In this document: piece after piece, positions 25,299 to 34,614 of the stretch
Layout of the letters: the number at the start of each line of letters is the position of its first letter
Position numbering within the stretch: the first letter of the stretch is position 1
NCBI RefSeq assembly: GCF_021568315.1
Contig: NZ_JAKGSI010000004.1
Coordinates: 124,001 to 188,000, forward strand
Origin: Corynebacterium uropygiale
Lineage (GTDB): Bacteria > Actinomycetota > Actinomycetes > Mycobacteriales > Mycobacteriaceae
Reading direction: 5' to 3'
Length of the DNA stretch: 64,000 nt
Position numbers and translations under genes: made by a program
The notes under the pieces: generated by a model
Database searches by the model: none
What the model was told of the DNA's origin: nothing
Seen by the model: only the letters and a program-made list of their open reading frames with translations

Positions 25299-27648
25299 TG
25301 TCTCCCCTGTCTGTGTTCTCGGCCTCGGGGCGCTCGGGGTGATCGGGCTGCTCATTATCCGGGAGGCGGAATCCGCGCAGCTCCCCGCGCTCGCCACGCT
25401 CGCCGCGATCCCCGCGTTCCCCGCGCTCGCGTCGCCACTCGCGCGCGGGCTCCTCGGAGCGGCGCGGTGCGGGCGGCCAGCCGGGGGCGGTCCAATCCTT
25501 GGGCGGCGGGGTGGTGCCGTAGTAGTCCTCGTAGTCCGCGGGGCCGCTGCCCGGGTAGCGGTGGCGGCCGCGCTCCTCGCCGGGGTGGCCCGGCTGGTAG
25601 CGGGCGGGCGGGCGGTATTCGCCGCGGGCCTCGGCTTCCCGACGCTCAGCCAGACGCTTCTCGCGCGCGGCACGGGAGGCTTCGAGGAGGGAGAAGCGCT
25701 TGGGCGGTTCTTCGCCGCGCTCCTTGGCGATCTCGACGGGAGTCTGGACGGGTTCGCGCCCGGCCATCCGGGGGAAGCGCTCGTTCTCGCCGGGGAAGAC
25801 GTCCTCCGGCTCGGCGGGGACGATGTCCTTGAACAGGGCCTCGAGGTCCGGCCGGCGCAGGGTTTCCTTCTCCAGCAGCTTCTCGGCGAGTTTGTCGAGG
25901 TAGTCGCGGTATTGGTAGAGCAGCGAGTAGGCCTTCTCGTGCGCGGTGTCGAGGAGGTAGTGGACTTGCTGGTCGATCTTGGCCGCGATCTCCGGGGAGT
26001 AGTCGAGGGATCCGCCGCCGCCCCGCATGGAGAAGGGGTCGCCTTGCTCCTCGCCGTACTTCACGGTGCCGAGCGCCGGGGACATGCCGTACTCCGTGAC
26101 CATGGCGCGGGCGATCTTGGTGGCCTGCTCGATGTCGGCGCTCGCGCCCGTGGTGGGCTCGCCGAAGACGAGCTCCTCCGCGGCGCGCCCGCCCATGGCG
26201 AAGACGAGGCGCGCGAAGAGCTCGTCGCGGTTGTACATGCCCTTGTCGTCTTCCTGGGCGGTCATGGCGTGCCCGCCCGTGCGGCCGCGCGCGAGGATGG
26301 TGACCTTGTAGACGCGCTCGATGTCCTTCATCGCCCAGGCGGCGAGCGTGTGCCCGCCCTCGTGGTAGGCGGTGATCTTCTTCTCCTTCTCGGAGATGAT
26401 CTTGGAGGAGCGGCGCGGGCCGCCGATCACGCGGTCCGTCGCCTCCTCGAGGGCGTCCGCGGTGATGATGTTGCCTCCAATGCGCGCGGTGAGCAGCGCC
26501 GCCTCGTTGAGGACGTTCGCCAGGTCCGCGCCCGACATGCCGGCGGTGCGCTTGGCCAGCGCCTTGAGGTCCGCGTCGGGGCCGAGCGGCTTGCCCTCCG
26601 CGTGGACTTCGAGGATCTTCTCTCGCCCGGCGAGGTCCGGGTTGGAAACCGGAATCTGCCGGTCAAAGCGGCCGGGGCGCAGCAGCGCGGGGTCCAAGAT
26701 GTCCGGCCGGTTGGTTGCCGCCATGATGATGACGCCCTCCCGGTCACCGAAGCCGTCCATCTCCACGAGCAGCTGGTTGAGGGTCTGCTCCCGCTCGTCG
26801 TGGCCGCCGCCCATGCCGGAGCCGCGCTGGCGGCCGACGGCGTCGATCTCATCGACGAAGATGATGCACGGGCTGTTCTGGCGGGCCTGCTTGAAGAGGT
26901 CACGCACGCGGGAGGCGCCCACGCCCACGAACATCTCCACGAAGTCCGAGCCGGAAATGGAGTAGAAGGGCACGCCGGCCTCGCCGGCAACGGCCCTGGC
27001 CAGCAGCGTTTTACCCGTGCCGGGCGGGCCGTAGAGGAGGACGCCGCGCGGGATCTTCGCGCCGAGCTCGTGGTAGCGCGTCGGGTCGTCGAGGAAGTCC
27101 TTGATTTCGTGGAGTTCGTCCACGGCTTCGTCGGCGCCGGCGACGTCGGCGAAGGTGTTGGTGGGCATGTCCTTGGTGAGTTCCTTGGCGCGGTTCCCGC
27201 CGAAGGGGAACATGCCCATGCCGCCGCCTTGCATCCTCGAGAAGAAGAACATGAGGATGCCGAAGAAGATGACCGTCGAGATGACGAAGGTGAAGGTGGA
27301 AGCTAAGAAGCTCTCCCGGGTGACGTGGGTGTCATAGGAGTCGGCCCCCGAGTTGGTGACGGCGTCGAGGATCGGCTGGGATGCCCGGGCGGGGTATTGG
27401 GTGATGATCTGGGAGACGTCCTTCTGCTGCTCCACCTCGATGGGGTGGCGGAGCGTGAGGCGGAGGCGCTGCTCCCGGTCATCAATCTGCGCCTTCTCGA
27501 CGTTCTTCTCCTGCAACTCCTTCATGGCCACCGAGGTGTCCACTTTCTGGAAGTCGCGGGTGTCATCGCTCAGCAGACCGAAAACGAAGAGGCCGACGAG
27601 CACAATGGCCGCGATCAGCCCAATCTGGAGGATCTTCTTAGTCTTCAT
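25291..27648 (-). CDS. ftsH: ATP-dependent zinc metalloprotease FtsH
   Basis: FtsH degrades membrane and regulatory proteins at the inner membrane. The 785-residue product has two transmembrane helices (about residues 7-26 and 113-137) around a periplasmic domain. The AAA module has Walker A GPPGTGKT (about 205-212), [15 protein letters not shown] and second-region-of-homology arginines, and the zinc site HEGGH lies at about 427-431. The last ~150 residues are an Arg/Glu/Pro-rich tail with [12 protein letters not shown] repeats, longer than in E. coli and common in actinobacteria. The hpt gene ends 12 bp upstream and folE starts within the stop. Confidence 0.97.
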   Translation of the reverse strand: MKTKKILQIGLIAAIVLVGLFVFGLLSDDTRDFQKVDTSVAMKELQEKNVEKAQIDDREQRLRLTLRHPIEVEQQKDVSQIITQYPARASQPILDAVTNSGADSYDTHVTRESFLASTFTFVISTVIFFGILMFFFSRMQGGGMGMFPFGGNRAKELTKDMPTNTFADVAGADEAVDELHEIKDFLDDPTRYHELGAKIPRGVLLYGPPGTGKTLLARAVAGEAGVPFYSISGSDFVEMFVGVGASRVRDLFKQARQNSPCIIFVDEIDAVGRQRGSGMGGGHDEREQTLNQLLVEMDGFGDREGVIIMAATNRPDILDPALLRPGRFDRQIPVSNPDLAGREKILEVHAEGKPLGPDADLKALAKRTAGMSGADLANVLNEAALLTARIGGNIITADALEEATDRVIGGPRRSSKIISEKEKKITAYHEGGHTLAAWAMKDIERVYKVTILARGRTGGHAMTAQEDDKGMYNRDELFARLVFAMGGRAAEELVFGEPTTGASADIEQATKIARAMVTEYGMSPALGTVKYGEEQGDPFSMRGGGGSLDYSPEIAAKIDQQVHYLLDTAHEKAYSLLYQYRDYLDKLAEKLLEKETLRRPDLEALFKDIVPAEPEDVFPGENERFPRMAGREPVQTPVEIAKERGEEPPKRFSLLEASRAAREKRLAERREAEARGEYRPPARYQPGHPGEERGRHRYPGSGPADYEDYYGTTPPPKDWTAPGWPPAPRRSEEPAREWRRERGERGDRGERGERGELRGFRLPDNEQPDHPERPEAENTDRGDND

Positions 27649-27660
27649 AAAAACCGTTCA

Positions 27661-28248
27661 TTATTTTCCGGAGTACACGCGGGGGTGGAGCGTTCCCACG
27701 AAGGGCAGGTCACGGTAGCGCTCGACGTAGTCGAGCCCGTAGCCGATGACAAATTCGTTGGGAATCTCAAAGCCGCAGTCGAAGAGCTCAATGTTCGCCT
27801 TCTGGACGTCCGGCTTCCGCAAGAGGGTAACGACTCGCAGGCTCTTCGGGTTCCGGTTCGTGAGGTTCCGCAGCAGCCAGGAGAGGGTGAGCCCCGAGTC
27901 AATGATGTCTTCCACAATGACGACGTCCCGCCCCGTAATGTCCCTGTCCAGATCCTTGAGGATGCGCACCACCCCGGAGGAGGTCGTGGAGCTGCCGTAG
28001 CTGGACACGGCCATGAACTCGATCTGGGAGGGGATGGAGAGTGCGCGGGCGAAGTCGGTGAGGAAGAGGACGGCCCCCTTGAGGACGCAGATGAGGATGA
28101 GGTCATCCTCGGCGTCGGCGTATTCCTCCGAGACCCGCGCGGCCATCTCTTTGATCCGCGTTTGCAGCTCCTCCTCGGAAATGAGGATTGCTTCCACGTC
28201 CTCGCCGTAGCGGTTGGCGGGAACGTCGTAGTCCTTCGTGTCGTGCAT
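27661..28248 (-). CDS. hpt: Hypoxanthine phosphoribosyltransferase
   Basis: Hpt salvages hypoxanthine and guanine with PRPP. The 195-residue protein has the PRPP-binding loop [14 protein letters not shown] (about residues 110-123), the loop [15 protein letters not shown], and '[15 protein letters not shown]'. The start at 28248 has AAAGG immediately upstream, and earlier in-frame codons read as shadow. tilS lies 44 bp upstream and ftsH 12 bp downstream, the usual tilS-hpt-ftsH order of Gram-positive bacteria. Confidence 0.95.
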   Translation of the reverse strand: MHDTKDYDVPANRYGEDVEAILISEEELQTRIKEMAARVSEEYADAEDDLILICVLKGAVLFLTDFARALSIPSQIEFMAVSSYGSSTTSSGVVRILKDLDRDITGRDVVIVEDIIDSGLTLSWLLRNLTNRNPKSLRVVTLLRKPDVQKANIELFDCGFEIPNEFVIGYGLDYVERYRDLPFVGTLHPRVYSGK

Positions 28249-28292
28249 CCTTTGGCCCTTTCTGCTTAGACACGGACAGTTTGCCACATCCC

Positions 28293-29219
28293 TCAGCGGG
28301 GCTCGGCCGAGGTCTCGAGTCTCCCACCCCGCCGCCGCACCACGATGCGCCTGCTCCGGTCTCCTCCCACGGCGACGGGCCCCTGCCCTCGCCACTGGGT
28401 ACACAACCGTTCTACCCCCTCGATGGCAGCCTGGGTCACGTCAATTCCCTGGTCGCGCAACCAGTCCGCGAGGGCTCGACGACGCACAGCCGGCGCCAAC
28501 TCCGCCAGATCCTCGCAGCTCAGCCCCCGCGCGTCGGGGGTGATGCCCTGAAGGAAGGCGTCATCCTCCGCAATCTTGGCGGCCGCCCGGGCGAGCGCCG
28601 GGATGGGGTCCCCTCCGGTGATCTCCCCGAGGAGCGGGAGCACCCGCTGGCGCAGCGCCACCCGACGGTAGGCGGGGTCACCATTGTGGGGGTCCCGCCA
28701 CCACGAGACGCCGAGTTCCCGGCAGGCGCCCTCGGTGTCCGCGCGGCGCAGGGCGAGCAGCGGCCGGACCACACTCCCCCGCCGCACGGCCATGCCCGCC
28801 GGGTTGCCGCGCAGGGCCCCGAGCAGCAGCGTCTCGGCGTTGTCTTCCGCGGTGTGGGCCACCCAGATCTCGCCGCCGCCGGCGGCCTGGGCGAGCGCCT
28901 GGTAGCGGGCGTCGCGCGCGCGGGCTTCCATGTTGGGCCCAGCGGGGAGGTCGAGGGTGCGGATGCTGCCGTCGAGACCCCACTCGCGGGCGCGGCGGAG
29001 GGCCTCGCGCGCGATGGCGTCGCTGCCGCCTTGGAGGCCGTGGTCGACGCAGAGGACCTGGGCGGGGAGGCCCTCGGCGGCGATGGCTGCGCTGAGCGCG
29101 AGGGAGTCCGGCCCGCCCGAGAGCCCGACGGTAATGCGCCCGCCGGCGTAGGCGCGGCGCACGGCCTGGCGGCAGGCCAAAAGGTGCGGGGAGCGCGCGG
29201 GCGGACGCAGGCGGCTCAT
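28293..29219 (-). CDS. tilS: tRNA(Ile)-lysidine synthetase
   Basis: TilS converts C34 of the minor tRNA-Ile to lysidine so that it reads AUA. The 308-residue protein has the PP-loop SGGPDS (residues 34-39), [12 protein letters not shown] and '[18 protein letters not shown]', and it is of the short actinobacterial type. It lies 5 bp after dacB. Confidence 0.93.
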   Translation of the reverse strand: MSRLRPPARSPHLLACRQAVRRAYAGGRITVGLSGGPDSLALSAAIAAEGLPAQVLCVDHGLQGGSDAIAREALRRAREWGLDGSIRTLDLPAGPNMEARARDARYQALAQAAGGGEIWVAHTAEDNAETLLLGALRGNPAGMAVRRGSVVRPLLALRRADTEGACRELGVSWWRDPHNGDPAYRRVALRQRVLPLLGEITGGDPIPALARAAAKIAEDDAFLQGITPDARGLSCEDLAELAPAVRRRALADWLRDQGIDVTQAAIEGVERLCTQWRGQGPVAVGGDRSRRIVVRRRGGRLETSAEPR

Positions 29220-29224
29220 GCCGG

Positions 29225-30550
29225 CTAGTCCTCGGCGCCGGCTTCGCGGAGGGCGGAGGCGAGGGCGTCGACGCCCGCCCGCTGCCCGGTGATCTCGGCT
29301 CCGTTGCTCATGAAGGCGAAGGTGTAGATGTGGTTGTTTTCGCCGGTCACGGTGCCCACCAGGGCGGAGGTCTCGGTGAGGGTGCCGGTCTTCGCGCGGA
29401 CAAAGCCGCGCCCGGCCGCCTTAACGTAGCGGTTCTGGAGGGTCCCCTCCCCGCCGGCGACGGGCAGGGCGCCCAGGAGGTCGCGCAGCTCGCGCTCGGT
29501 GGCGGCGCGGGCGATGATGGCGTCGAGGAGCTTCGGCGTGATGCGGTTCTCCGGGGAGAGGCCGGAGTTGTCGTGGATGCTCACCCCGGAGGTGTCGAAG
29601 CCGTGCTGGCTGAGGATCTCCAGCGTCGCGGCAGTGGCGCCCTCCGCGGTGGGGGCCTTGCCGCGGGAGGTGGCGATCTCCCGGCCGATGGCCTCCGCCA
29701 TGATGTTGTCCGAGTGCAGCATCATCGTGTGCAGCCGCTGGACGAGGGTATCGGAGGAGGTTCGTGCGAGGACCTGGGCGTCGGCCGGGGCGTCGTCGGC
29801 CCTCGCCGTCCCGGAGGAGCTGGCGCCCACGGCCTGCGCGAGGGCGGCCGCCACGTCCTTCGCGGGCGTGTGGGAGCGCGGGACATCGCCGGTGGTGGCC
29901 CCCAGGCGCGCCCCGTAGAGCATGGCGGGCTCCATCGGAGCGATGAATCCGGCGTCAATGTCCGCCGCGTCCCACCCTGGGAGGAGGGTTTCGCCTAGCC
30001 ACGCGGAGGTGTCGACGAGCACCCTGTCGATCTCCTGCCCGCTGCCTCCGAGCTGCTCGGCGAGGTCCGCGATGCTCTCCTTCGTGAGCCCCACGTCCCC
30101 CGCCGCCCGGATGACGACGGTCCCCGGCTCCGCGCCGGCCACGACCTGGGTCTCGATCCGGTCGTCCGGCCCCAGCGAGAGGATCGCCGCCGCGGCGGTG
30201 AGCACCTTCGTGGAGGAGGCGGGGCGCAGCGCCTGGTCAGCGGAGTGATCCCAGACGGTCTCGCCCGTGCTGACGTCGGTCACGTGCCCACCGAAACGGG
30301 CGAGCGCCCCGGCGTGCTGCGCGGCGAGGGCGTCGAGAGCCTCGGGCAGGTCGGGGTCGGAGGTGGCCTCGCTGCCGGGGGCCGCCGCGGGCACGACGAG
30401 CTGCTGCCCACTTCCCGCAGGCAGTCGATAGGGCTCCCCGTACTGCAGGCCCGAGTACTGCACCTGTACGTACGTACCCGCGCTGATCACTCCGATGACG
30501 ACGACGGCAGCCCCAGCAATGCTGGCCCACCACATTCTTGACTTGCTCAT
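29225..30550 (-). CDS. dacB: D-alanyl-D-alanine carboxypeptidase/endopeptidase (PBP4 family)
   Basis: DacB trims or cleaves peptidoglycan cross-links outside the membrane. The 441-residue protein starts with a short cytoplasmic end and an uncleaved or signal helix (about residues 8-27). It has the penicillin-binding triad: SSTK (SxxK, serine about 112), SDN in 'LHSDNIMAEAIG', and KTGT near the C terminus. The split between SxxK and SxN is longer than in other PBPs, which marks the PBP4 class. A -10-like TACTCT (30559-30564, minus strand) and AAGGGG lie just before the ATG, so it heads the operon, divergent from ppa. Confidence 0.94.
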   Translation of the reverse strand: MSKSRMWWASIAGAAVVVIGVISAGTYVQVQYSGLQYGEPYRLPAGSGQQLVVPAAAPGSEATSDPDLPEALDALAAQHAGALARFGGHVTDVSTGETVWDHSADQALRPASSTKVLTAAAAILSLGPDDRIETQVVAGAEPGTVVIRAAGDVGLTKESIADLAEQLGGSGQEIDRVLVDTSAWLGETLLPGWDAADIDAGFIAPMEPAMLYGARLGATTGDVPRSHTPAKDVAAALAQAVGASSSGTARADDAPADAQVLARTSSDTLVQRLHTMMLHSDNIMAEAIGREIATSRGKAPTAEGATAATLEILSQHGFDTSGVSIHDNSGLSPENRITPKLLDAIIARAATERELRDLLGALPVAGGEGTLQNRYVKAAGRGFVRAKTGTLTETSALVGTVTGENNHIYTFAFMSNGAEITGQRAGVDALASALREAGAED

Positions 30551-30618
30551 CGCCCCTTAGAGTAGCGCGGGGCAGCCCGGGCGCCGCGGCCAGGCCTGTC
30601 CGCGAACCGGGAGGCGGG

Positions 30619-30651
30619 TACACTGTGGGGCAAGTTTGTGACTACTCACAA
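30619..30651 (+). promoter_or_regulatory. ppa promoter -10 box and a downstream palindrome
   Basis: TACACT (30619-30624) is a good -10 box. Twelve bases later the perfect palindrome TTGTGACTACTCACAA (30636-30651) lies in the untranslated leader. It has the half-sites of a CRP/GlxR site, but only four bases between TGTGA and TCACA instead of six. AAGGAG precedes the ppa start. Confidence 0.45.
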
Positions 30652-30683
30652 GACATAGAGGAAAAAGAAGGAGACATCGACGC

Positions 30684-31160
30684 ATGAGCGTGGAAGTGAC
30701 CATCGAAATCCCGAAGGGCTCCCGCAACAAGTACGAGGTGGACCACGAGACCGGCAAGGTCTACCTCGACCGCTACCTCTTCACCCCCATGGCCTACCCG
30801 GCCGACTACGGCTTCATCGACCACACCCTCGGCGAGGACGGCGACCCCATGGACGCCCTCGTCATCCTCCCCGAGCCGCTCTTCCCCGGCGTCATCGTCA
30901 AGGCCCGCCCGGTGGGCGTGTTCAAGATGACCGACGAGGCCGGCGGCGATGACAAGCTCCTCTGCGTCATCGACGACGTCCGCTACGAGCACATCCAGGA
31001 CATCGACGACGTCCAGCAGCACATCAAGGACGAAATCGAGCACTTCTTCGTCCACTACAAGGACCTCGAGCCCGGCAAGTCCGTCAACGGTTCCGGCTGG
31101 GCCGGCAAGGAGGACGCCGAGCGCATCCTCCAGGAAGCGATTGACCGCTACCAGGACTAA
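30684..31160 (+). CDS. ppa: Inorganic pyrophosphatase
   Basis: Ppa hydrolyses pyrophosphate and drives biosynthetic reactions. The 158-residue protein is a family I enzyme. It has [18 protein letters not shown] at the N terminus and the signature [20 protein letters not shown], whose D-x-D-P-x-D aspartates bind magnesium. GAAGGAGA lies upstream of the ATG. A strong terminator follows 19 bp after the stop. Confidence 0.97.
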   Translation: MSVEVTIEIPKGSRNKYEVDHETGKVYLDRYLFTPMAYPADYGFIDHTLGEDGDPMDALVILPEPLFPGVIVKARPVGVFKMTDEAGGDDKLLCVIDDVRYEHIQDIDDVQQHIKDEIEHFFVHYKDLEPGKSVNGSGWAGKEDAERILQEAIDRYQD

Positions 31161-31179
31161 GAGCGTTTCGACGACGTCC

Positions 31180-31223
31180 GGCGCCGCCTCAGCAGCATTG
31201 CTAAAAGAGGCGGCGCCCTTTTT
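31180..31223 (+). terminator. Rho-independent terminator of ppa
   Basis: GGCGCCGCCTC (31180-31190) pairs perfectly with GAGGCGGCGCC (31207-31217) across a 16-base loop and is followed by CTTTTT. It overlaps the last codons of the convergent gene at 31201-32205. Confidence 0.88.
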
Positions 31224-32205
31224 GGCGCAAGCGAATGATCGGGTTCTTCTGCCCCGCCCCGACCGCGATGATCTTCTCGCTCACGGCGCGCGCCACCTGA
31301 AGGTCCCGCTCCGTGGGGGCCTCGTCGGCGAATCTGGTTGTGGGGAGCCATTGGTTATTCGGATCGGGCTCCCCGAGTTCCACCAGCCACTCATTCTCTA
31401 GGTCAATGAAGTATCCCCGCTCGGCGATATAACGGTCACGCCCGTGCTCGAAAGATTCACGGCGCCACGCCCCCGGCGGAATTTTAAACACGAAGGGGCA
31501 ATAACCAAATCGGGAGGGGACAATATAGCGCGTATCGGCGCTCACGCTCCAGTGCCCCCTGGCCGAGCTCCAGACCTGTAGATAATCATCCGCCAAGGAC
31601 ATGCCGAGCCGCAGCCTGCGGTAGCTGTCATCGCTCTCCCAGGGGATACCCGGCACCTGGGTGGGAAGAGAGCTGAGGTCAACGGCGTCCACCACGCGTT
31701 CGCCAAGCCAGGCCGTCGTCGGCCCCGTAATGGGCTCGCTGGGATCGCCGCGTTCTTTATCCGACATCGCGAGGTGCGCATCCTTGGGCAGCCGCTGGTC
31801 AATGGAATAGGACCACAGCCGGGGTGCTCCCATCCGAAAGAGCACGACGGTTTCCGGCGGGAGTTCGTCGTGAATCTGTCGGCGGGTCACAATGTCCCCC
31901 TGCGCTATTCGACGCAACACCTCCGCGGCCAGTTTGCCTTCCTGTTTCCGATTTCCCGGCGGGTTAATTTCCAGCTGCCCGAGCTGCGCGGTGAGCATTA
32001 ATTCAAGAACATCGCCCACGTCCATGACGTCTGTTAATGAGGTCGCATGTCCGTCCTCAAATGCGGGGTAACGGTCATATCCTGCTAGTGTCGCCGCACG
32101 GCGCATGAGATCGGAGGATAGGGTGACGCGGTTCCTCGCGCCCTGGAGCTGCGCGGCTGTGAGCGGTACGTCGTTGACCGGCGGGTGGTAGTCATGAGCG
32201 GGCAT
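31201..32205 (-). CDS. Protein of unknown function
   Basis: The 334-residue protein begins MPAHDYHPPVNDVPLT, has no signal peptide or membrane helix, and is rich in Arg, Leu and Pro. The middle contains WSYSIDQRLPKDAHLAMSDKERGD and a Tyr/Trp-rich stretch, YLQVWSSARGHWSVSADTRYIVPSRFGYCPFVFKIPPGAWRRESFEHG. I recognise no family. It is convergent with ppa and shares its terminator. It lies upstream of, and in the same direction as, another unknown gene with 37 bp between them, but codon use is like that of the chromosome. Confidence 0.7.
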   Translation of the reverse strand: MPAHDYHPPVNDVPLTAAQLQGARNRVTLSSDLMRRAATLAGYDRYPAFEDGHATSLTDVMDVGDVLELMLTAQLGQLEINPPGNRKQEGKLAAEVLRRIAQGDIVTRRQIHDELPPETVVLFRMGAPRLWSYSIDQRLPKDAHLAMSDKERGDPSEPITGPTTAWLGERVVDAVDLSSLPTQVPGIPWESDDSYRRLRLGMSLADDYLQVWSSARGHWSVSADTRYIVPSRFGYCPFVFKIPPGAWRRESFEHGRDRYIAERGYFIDLENEWLVELGEPDPNNQWLPTTRFADEAPTERDLQVARAVSEKIIAVGAGQKNPIIRLRQKGRRLF

Positions 32206-32242
32206 CGTCGTGGGGGATCTCCAGGGCCGAGGACATGTGAGG

Positions 32243-33085
32243 TTAGCAGGGATCGGTGAAGTCGCCGTTGTTATTTAGCGTGCGGCCATTACCGCCTTCA
32301 CGTTGCTTGGCGGCACACATCGCCTGCAAGTTCGTACCGTAGTCCGTGTAGACAGGGTAGACATCCACGCCATCGACCTGCGCCCGCAGCGAGCTGCACT
32401 GCCCCGGGTAGGTGTATTCCCTGTCTGGGTGACCCATGATGGCCGTAGCGAGCTCGTCATTGACTTGGTCAGCATCCCCAAGGACGGACTGGTGGATGAG
32501 GATATAGCGGCCATCGCAGGGAGGAGTGGACACATCGGCCACCCTGGATTCACCCAAACCGACGACGCTCCTATAACGGTTCGATTTCTGCGGGGCGGCG
32601 GGGGCCGCCTCATTGCACGTAGTGACCTTGGTCACGATAGCATCCGGGAAACCCATCGCCTTCAGGTCATCAGTGTTGTAACAGGGGAAGTCAGTTTCAG
32701 TCCTCCCCGCTGCCTGGACTTCTTTCCAGCTATTCCCTTCCCACACAGCGAGCGCCAAAGTGCCGCTATTGGGTATGCCTGCGCGCAAATGGGTGCCATC
32801 GCAGTAGATCGCGGTCATTCTGGCGAATGTTGGGGTCTTCTGGATAACCGACGGTTCACAGCGCTTCTGCAGATCGGCCTCCGATTCCTTCTCTTCCTTC
32901 CTCTCCTTCGACGCAGGAATGCGTTCATCACTCACCGTTGTCGTGGCCGATGCCGACCCCTCCTTCGCTACCGGATCAGCAGCGTGGTCCCGGGAGGAGT
33001 ACCAAAACGCCCCCGTCACGGCAGCAGCCGCGACCACCACGATGACGCCGAGGATAACAAGCATCACTTTCATAGTTTTTGACAT
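32243..33085 (-). CDS. Membrane-anchored extracytoplasmic protein of unknown function
   Basis: The ATG at 33085 has GAGAGG eight bases upstream. The 280-residue protein has one N-terminal transmembrane helix (about residues 5-27, KVMLVILGVIVVVAAAAVTGAFWY), a Ser/Lys/Glu-rich linker, and a domain with about nine cysteines (for example KRCEPSVI, IYCDG, FPCYN, TTCNEA, PPCDG, GQCSS, and FTDPC at the end). An outside location with disulfides is therefore likely. I recognise no family. GC content is somewhat below that of its neighbours. Confidence 0.68.
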   Translation of the reverse strand: MSKTMKVMLVILGVIVVVAAAAVTGAFWYSSRDHAADPVAKEGSASATTTVSDERIPASKERKEEKESEADLQKRCEPSVIQKTPTFARMTAIYCDGTHLRAGIPNSGTLALAVWEGNSWKEVQAAGRTETDFPCYNTDDLKAMGFPDAIVTKVTTCNEAAPAAPQKSNRYRSVVGLGESRVADVSTPPCDGRYILIHQSVLGDADQVNDELATAIMGHPDREYTYPGQCSSLRAQVDGVDVYPVYTDYGTNLQAMCAAKQREGGNGRTLNNNGDFTDPC

Positions 33086-33559
33086 CACGTTCGCCTCTCG
33101 GGATGGAAGGCGCATGGCACACACCGTGCACTGCGCAGGTTATTACCCTTAGCATGACGAGCCGCAGGAAGGGGATCAATCACCCTCTTGAGGGCAACCC
33201 ATCACCCGTCATGTTTAGTCCTGTAACTTGGCATGTCCACGGTGCGGTCGCGCTGCCACTAGAGGCCGCGCACGGTAGCTGCGCGACGCTCTCTGCAGCC
33301 CGTCGCCACGCTTGTGGCCAGGCCAAGACGCTCAGTTGCCCGCCACACGGCTGCGCTGACCGATACCCTGCCAGCACGACGCGCGGGATTGGATAAACGA
33401 TCGCTCCCCCGATAGCGGGTAGCACACTCACGCCGTCAAGGTGGCGTCCAGCGCGGGGCGCAGGGCGACCCGCCCACAATGGGGCTTTCGCATGAGCTTC
33501 TCTCTTCACTCAGGCTGCTACACTTATCGCGAATCCCTCCCTACCCTTTGGAGCGCTCC
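33086..33559. other. Non-coding stretch of about 470 bp
   Basis: No reading frame here has a convincing start, ribosome-binding site or codon pattern. The only signal I see is a -10-like TACACT at 33519-33524, about 36 bases before the acetyltransferase start. Confidence 0.45.
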
Positions 33560-34147
33560 ATGCTCAGCCCCGCTTTCGCCTGGCTTCGCCTCTACTCCGG
33601 CCCGCTGCGCCTGGAGGTGATGGACGAAGCCGCCGCCGAGGCCCTCAGCCTGCGCTCCCGCCCGGAGGACATCTTCCGCGACCCCACGGTGAGCTACCGT
33701 TTCGCCTGGCTAGGAGGCTCCCCCGAGGAGTTCCTGGCCGTCCAGCATGAGCTCATCCGCGCCCTGCCTACGCGCCCCTCGACGCGCTGGTGCGTGAAGT
33801 TCGTCGCCTGGCGCGGGGAGGAGCTCATCGGGTGCATTGACCTGCGCCGCGGGGAGCGCTTCTCCACGGGTTCCTACGTCCTCGCCGAGCACCAAGGCCA
33901 GGGCCTGGGCACCCGCATGAGACTCATGGTGGCGGACTTCGCTGTCCGTCACCTCGACGCCCCCGCCCTGTACTCCCTCACCCAGTCGGGAAACTCGGCC
34001 AGCGAGGCAGTCTCGCGCCGCTGCGGGTACGCCAGGGTGGGCGTCGAGCCCAACGGAGCAACCCTCTGGTGCCTGAGCCCGGAGCACCTTCCCCCGACAC
34101 ACACCCGCGCCTACCACGTGCGGGGCGCTGCGGAGCTGCTGCGCTGA
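33560..34147 (+). CDS. GNAT-family N-acetyltransferase
   Basis: I choose the ATG at 33560 because GGAG lies six bases upstream and a -10 box (TACACT, 33519-33524) sits just before it; an upstream ATG at 33479 would precede that promoter. The ~195-residue protein has 'VKFVAWRGEELIGCIDLR' and the acetyl-CoA loop 'AEHQGQGLGTRMR' of the Q/R-x-x-G-x-G/A type. It ends with 'SASEAVSRRCGYARVG', as in RimJ/RimL-like enzymes that acetylate an N terminus or small amine. The substrate is unknown. Confidence 0.82.
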   Translation: MLSPAFAWLRLYSGPLRLEVMDEAAAEALSLRSRPEDIFRDPTVSYRFAWLGGSPEEFLAVQHELIRALPTRPSTRWCVKFVAWRGEELIGCIDLRRGERFSTGSYVLAEHQGQGLGTRMRLMVADFAVRHLDAPALYSLTQSGNSASEAVSRRCGYARVGVEPNGATLWCLSPEHLPPTHTRAYHVRGAAELLR

Positions 34148-34192
34148 AACTCGGCGCCCTCCCCCTGCCGGGCCAGTAGGTAGGGTGGTCGC

Positions 34193-34492
34193 ATGAAGAT
34201 CTGCACTGTTCACGATGTTCCCGCCGACGCCCAGCTCATCGACGTCCGCGAGCCCGACGAGTTCCAGGGTGGCCACGCCAAGGGTGCCCGCAACCTCCCG
34301 ATGAGCGAGTTCACCGCCCACGTCAAGGACGTGGACACCAGCCGCGACGTCTACGTCATCTGCCACCTCGGCGGGCGCTCCGCGCAAGTTGCGGAGTACC
34401 TCAGCCAGGTTGCCGGCGATGACGCCGCGGAGATCTACAGCGTCGACGGCGGCACGGACGCATGGAAGTCCGCTGGTCTCCCCATGGAATAA
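34193..34492 (+). CDS. Rhodanese-like sulfurtransferase domain protein
   Basis: The 99-residue single-domain protein has LIDVREPDEFQGGHAKGARNLPM at the start and the active-site loop VICHLGGRS with the sulfur-carrying cysteine, then 'VDGGTDAWKSAGLPM'. Such proteins move sulfane sulfur. A -10 box TAGGGT (34181-34186) ends six bases before the ATG, so the mRNA is probably leaderless. Confidence 0.92.
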   Translation: MKICTVHDVPADAQLIDVREPDEFQGGHAKGARNLPMSEFTAHVKDVDTSRDVYVICHLGGRSAQVAEYLSQVAGDDAAEIYSVDGGTDAWKSAGLPME

Positions 34493-34523
34493 CGAGAGAC
34501 TAGCGCGGCTTTGCGGCGCCTGC

Positions 34524-34600
34524 TAGGATGACATGTAACAAGACCGGTTCCGCCGCCCGTCACGTACGGGAGCCCAGGGCCGGTCCCTTTTTACATCTCG
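34524..34600 (+). ncRNA. Promoter and structured RNA leader before the Abi_2 gene
   Basis: An extended -10 box, TGC-TAGGAT (TAGGAT at 34524-34529), predicts a transcript starting near 34535. The first ~50 bases fold into a nested hairpin. The outer stem GACCGG (34542-34547) pairs with CCGGTC (34580-34585), and the inner stem CCCGT (34556-34560) pairs with ACGGG (34566-34570). The sequence CCTTTTTAC follows, like a terminator. The Abi_2 ATG is 30 bases further on. Abi_2/AbiF HEPN proteins have recently been reported with an upstream non-coding RNA that acts as antitoxin, and this layout fits that. It could instead be a simple attenuator. Confidence 0.5.
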
Positions 34601-34614
34601 GGGGGAATACAACA

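Noticed and set aside
30636..30651. GlxR/CRP site before ppa
   Set aside because: The half-sites are right, but the spacer is four instead of six bases.
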